Assembly (NCBI GenBank): GCA_008360955.1
Contig: LUCM01000141.1
Coordinates: 1 to 64,000 of the forward strand
DNA: 64,000 nt
Direction: 5' to 3'
Source: Fasciolopsis buskii
Lineage: Eukaryota; Platyhelminthes; Trematoda; Plagiorchiida; Fasciolidae
This document shows, piece by piece, positions 54,616 to 60,600 of this stretch (within the stretch, counting starts at the first letter, position 1; every line of letters starts with the position of its first letter). Below the pieces are notes generated by a model, which was given only the letters and a program-made list of their open reading frames with translations, made no database searches and had not been told where the DNA came from. A program made the translations under genes and the position numbers.

Positions 54616-57600
54616 GGCACATTTCGGTAATGAGTCAGTGAAACGAATCACGTTTCACTTTCGATATTTGACTTATGACTAAAAGCCACTGGTGCACTGA
54701 ACGACTGCTTCCCTAAGCATCATCACCGGGACGATTACTTCTAACTGAAGTCTGGTGAATGATTCGATTGCATGTATGGCCCCACTGACTGACGTGAAAC
54801 GTTGGAGGTCAGCATCAAAACTTTGTCTGTTCGTGCCCGGATTATTCGAAACCCCAGAGACTTAATGGATTGGATCCGGGGTTTGGGAGGGAAAAAATAA
54901 GTTCTGAAGATGTAGCACATTTTGGAAAGGATGGACGAGTGACCCTATGATGTGTTCCTGCCGCTGGGCTTCTGTTCCTAACCCGTGAGATTGTCTATAG
55001 TACGTTTATAATTACGACCAAATTCCTAGTGACAGTGGAGACATTTGGGTAAAAACTAACTGTAGCTCCCATCTTGAGCTGATTACTTTACGTGTGGGAC
55101 AAAAAGCATCCAGTCGAGAGCAGAACCGAATCCAGACCGAAATACAATATTGGTATTTCATAAAATGACGAATCAATATGATGGAATACGTACTTAAGTA
55201 AAGACCAGACAAGGACAAATTACCGGACCAGGTAGATCAACGTCGCGATCATTGTTCGCATGCGAAGTGTTTGATACACGAAGAGTCAGCCAAAACGTGA
55301 GAAAGGAGGTTGTAGTAGTGAGAAAAAGCAAAACGGAATGGCGCGTAATAGCATCCAAACATGTGAACCGTACATGGTGATTGCAACTGAAGGCACGAAA
55401 CTCGAAGCATTGTATGAACAACGACAAATTATCACACGTGCACATCATAAGGACGTTAAATTAAGGTAGTCATGAAAGTGACTGACAAGTTTGAGCACTG
55501 GTGTCCCATGTTTTCAAAGTATTACGGGCACTTTTCTTATCGCTTATGAGACACTGTTCTTGGTTTTGGGAGTTCAATACAGCTGGAGGTCAAACGCTTC
55601 TTGACCAAGCAGCACTTTGACTGAAATGCTTCCCGCATGATTGTAGTGGAAGGACGATGACCCACAGCCACTAGGACCCATTATACGGGGGGAGGAGAAT
55701 CGGAAACCATGATCCTGGAACTTGAACCGTCTTAAAACCACATGAAGTTTCGTCAGGCCAAGTGTGGCAGCGAGCCGAGCCACAGCAAACTGTTGTTTAC
55801 CCCCAGCATGGTGGAACCGCAAAGGCTTTGATCCACTTAAGACTCCGAGTACAGCTCCGTTCTAGTCATTTTTGACCGAAGTCGGTTACAATTGTTACTT
55901 CCAGTCTTCGGGCGATACGCAGACTCCTTTTCGAATTGTTCCGAATCGGAAATATACATTCGAAGACAGTAAGATGACACTGATAACTATAAGTCACTGA
56001 TCTTCAGGATAGTATGAAAGTGAAAGAATGCCGTAATCCATCGGTTTTCTCCTGATCACCCTCGGATTGTGTCACGCAACTAACCATAGCAAACCTTCGA
56101 CGGGAAATACCGATCCCAAATGCACATATTCTCACATGGTAAGCAATTTTTCATTTGATTAATCAAACACTGTGACCGTCTCGTGTTTCATTTGAAAAAT
56201 TATTGGAACCTTCAGTCGTCTATGCTGGCGGTTGTATTTCTGAGACGAATTTTATGCTATCTGTTTAGCTTTATATTTCGGCTAGTTTCCAAGTTTCACC
56301 GAGCACATTTTGGCCTGTTGGTTCAAAGTGCCCACATTCAAATTACGATTACTGATATGTATTGGGCAACGGAAGTGTCTAGCTCGTACACTGGAGATCC
56401 TAGCGAACGATATGTGTTGTATTTAAGTTACTTGCATTCAAGACTATCTCCATCATTCGACCAGTATCCCTGTCCCAATCCTTCGGTGTGTTTTCATCTG
56501 CGCCTGTCCTGGAATCCCGAAACCACGAGTTTTGGTCTTCTCGGGTTGATGTGGCTCTCTTTAAGACGGTTAAGACTGTCCTGCTTGACTGGGCTCCAAT
56601 CAACAGCTGACTATGCGCAGTAAGACTTGAAGATCCGTGCGAAGTAAATATTCGTCAATTTGGTAGACGCAATTTGCTTGTCGTTTGCAGCTTACGCACT
56701 TGTATTGAACAAAAAAGAACCTAGAACATTTGGGTTTCGCGTCAGGGTGAAATTGAACAAAATCGAAACAATCGATTCTTTAAACCTAGACGTCTTGACC
56801 TAGTCAAATGATTCCGTCGTTTGACTGCCCGGGGTGTCCTGCGGATAAAGAATTCGAATAGTTGAATTGAACGAGAAATCGGATGCGTGTACCTTAATGG
56901 GCTCCCTACAATGCTTCACTCTCATAGCATCGACTGCGTTCTTGGAGATTCTTGGATCAACTGAGCGGATTGCAAAAGGAACGAGTTTAAAATTTTTTAT
57001 GGTAGTCGTAGTGGGCAGAAGATCATTTGTCTGTAACATGTTCCAGTCACCATTCCCCAGGGACTTGGCAGTATTATGTATATAAACGGTTTTGTGAACA
57101 AATCTGTCATTTAGTTCGAGTTGAGAAATGCTACTTTCAACTGTTCAATACTTACAGTATCCGTGAGACCAGCTGTTCCAATCAAGAAGTATATTCGTGA
57201 AGGGAAATAATGCGGAATGGGCCTGAATATGCAGGATGCAACGCGGGCTTCACAGAATCAAAACGAACAAAAACAAGTGTGTGTGGAGTGAAATCATTTG
57301 AAATGTAACTAGGATTAGAAGTGGTACGGGTCGGTGGAACCCTAAGTGCTTTCATGCATGACTGCAAGTAACTGACAAACATGCACGGGTCAATGACACC
57401 GGTAGTGTGACAGAAGAACTCACCAGGTAGCTGTTGAAGTGTGGCTATACTATATCCGATGGGAAAAAACAATTCTATCTTTAAAATTGTATTAATGCAT
57501 AACATGATCAATGCGAGGGCTTCCGCCCATTTAATTCCATGAGAGTTGGAGGTGAGTGGCTTTCAATCGTCTACGAAATCGCTCTGCTAACTTATTAGAT

Positions 57601-60600
57601 GACGGGTGATGCTTGATCGTGCAAATATGTTTAAATCCAACCAGGATGGAAAAATCGATGAACAGTTTAGATTGAAATGGTGCACCTCTTGTCGGTAGTG
57701 ACCAGAGAAGGAAAACAAAATGTAGAAATCTAGTGATATAGAAAAGCATTGAAAACTGTTTCATTGGATGTGCCAAAAAACGGGGACAGCCATTGGCCAA
57801 CGGGTAAAACGGTCAACACTTTGGATGAAAACGGCAGCTTTCGATTGGTACCAACGGGTTCATAACGTCTAGATGGATGCGAGAAAAACGTCCCTTGTTG
57901 GTGGGAATTCGGGAACTATAGGCATTTCCACCACATGGATATAATGTTAAGCACCATACTTGCGTGTATTGCTTTTTACACATTGAAATATTGAAGCTAA
58001 GAAATTTAGTCACGTTTCATTGGTGGTTTCGTCAATGTGAATTCACGTTAACAGTTTCATCGAGAAGTGAATATCTGACTGGGTAATCGGACAAGAGCAG
58101 AATAAAAGATAGAGTTCTTTTAGAAATATTGCGTAGATCATTCAAATTTACTGATCGGCAAATCGATTCTGGTTTTGTTCTGCGATGAATTGCAAATATG
58201 AAGATGGGCTAGACGTGTTGTATATCTGTAAATAGGGCTAAACCAAAAAAGTAGATGGGTTGGGAACTTTGGTTTTTCGTGCCTTTAGTGGACACCGATT
58301 TGGAAAGCAGACCTACCTGTGAAGAATTTTTCGATCTATATCACACTCGCCAGACTTGCAGTTACTGGAAAATGACGCGTTAGCAAAATTATATGACTGA
58401 GTTTGAAAAAATTCGTCGTTTAAACCCTGGTTACTCACTAAACGTGGTGGTCGCGGAAGTCACGTGAAGCTAAAAGTTGCTTGCGTTCGATGGAAACCAA
58501 TATTACCAGTCTCTGTGCAGTCGAATGGGGTAACCAGAATGTTCAAAGCACAGCTGACCCCACTGGCCGATTGTAGTAATCAAACTAACCATGTACAACT
58601 TACCAAATGGTTGATTTTACCTAACAAAGTGGACCAGATGTATTCTTGTCCTTAAATTTGGCAAACTATGACGAACCTTTTCTTCTCCCCACTTCCCTCA
58701 CTAAAAGTAGGATGAAAAAACTTTTCGATTTCTTACTGTCACGTGCCACATAGTCCGTATAATGTAAGCATGTAATTTTCAACGAGGAGTTCTATTAAAG
58801 TATGTTCAGCCGGTCGCTCCCACTACAAATCCTTTTCATAAACAACAATCGATTAGATTGGCTTTAACATATTGCACGTGACTCATCGTTGCGCAACGCA
58901 GTCCCGAATGTAGGTTGATTGTGTGCGGACTCTCCTATTTCACTTATCTGCTCTGTGTTCGCTCGGTCTAATTTAGGAACTTCCAAGTGAAGCCGTTTAC
59001 AAATCGTTCATTTGGTTAGCCCAGTGTATGATACGTGGACTGGAACAGACGTGCACAAATCACGGTATCGGAGGTTTGGCCAGTGCGATGTCTTTGCTTG
59101 AAATATGTCACACATATTTCGTGGATCTGCAGACAGGAAAGAAAAAGAGCAACAATGTGAGTACCTCGGGGAGACTAGTCTCAAGACGCCTAGTTCTTGG
59201 TGTTGCTGTTGTCGTGACGTCTGTCGTTGTCGCTGTCGTTGTTGTTGTCGTCATGTTTTATCGGTCTCCCTTGGCAATGTTTCACCTAATAAAATTGGTC
59301 ATCATGAAATAATTCACCATGCGATATCATCGCTCAATTCACCATAAAGAAACCATGGAAGCACTGCACAGCTGTTTCATGTCTGTTAGGAATCATCAGT
59401 AGTGCATATCCACCGCGCCCGAACTGGGACGCGAACCCGAACAAGGACGCACGATTCTGAGTCGAACGCCTTAGCTATTACGGTACCGGACAGGCTCTGA
59501 ACGGTTTGTTGAACTTCACCACATGATGTTGCACATATCCGTCACTGATTTGCACGGCTACTGGCCGCTAGCTCACAGCGATCGACCCCTGCTGATAGAT
59601 GACTTCTCTGCAGGTCTTAATAAAGGTAGCAAAAACATTTTCCTCGTTTTTGTGTATACGGATAAAGGGCAGGACATTTGCTCGACACACTACCGTGGAC
59701 TCAGTAACCACATGAGCTCTTACTGATCCGAACGTTATATTGAAAAACCCTCCTCCGCTTTCGGTTAATCTCATCTTGATTGTTATATATATGTATATTT
59801 ATATAGCAAGTAGTATCTGGATGAGTGGACAAAATGTTTCCCCGGAAAGAATAAGACCGGTTTCGCGGTAATCGCCGCTCGTCAGGTATGGTCACCCGGT
59901 ATTCTCTTGTCCAGACATCCTCATACTTATGTACTCCGAATTAGTATGTTGCACCAGAATCCAGTTTTTAGGTTCAAGATTGTGCATGGAAGCTGTTCGT
60001 TGAAGAATCACAACTGTGAGGCGTGGATAATTCTTTGCCAACCTTAGGAAAAAGGGAAGGATGCTATTACAATATAGATATATATAGAGAGAGAACCGGT
60101 GAGAGGGAGGAACCGTACAGAAGATTCCAGTGGCCGTGACCTGGCGCAGAACTGCCTGTTCTGACTGATCTTTTAGCGGCATCCCGGTTGCCGAAATACC
60201 CTGTTGGGATTCCATAGCGGTTGCTCTTGAACATAAAAATAGGCCGACTTAAAACGAGGACTGCGCACACAACATCACATATCTCAGAATGACAGGAAAA
60301 AGTACTTCGTAGGCTAGACGTAAATCGAATTTACTCATAACCGGGTGTGGTCATGGACGGCATCCATCATTTCGGGCTTCGGGCAACCTTACAATGGATG
60401 TACCCCCTGGGTAGTAGTATTGCTCGGCTGTTGCAAAATAATTAAAAAGTCACGGGATTATTTTCATTATAATTCCCATTTTGATTGGATAGAGGATCTC
60501 ACAGGATTCCAGATGGCTAGTTCTTAGTGCATGCCTAACTCTCCCGCGATCTTGAACTGGTGAACACAGATGTGACGTAACCAGGGCGCTAAGTATGAAA

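Larger units (their letters stand above)
53852..58976 (+). other. MADD intron with (TA)n and gypsy remnant
   Basis: 5.1 kb. Contains (TA)n 54556-54612, an unclassified repeat (55650-55800) and a gypsy integrase remnant (57130-58010, -). Remaining parts are unrecognised. Confidence 0.75.
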
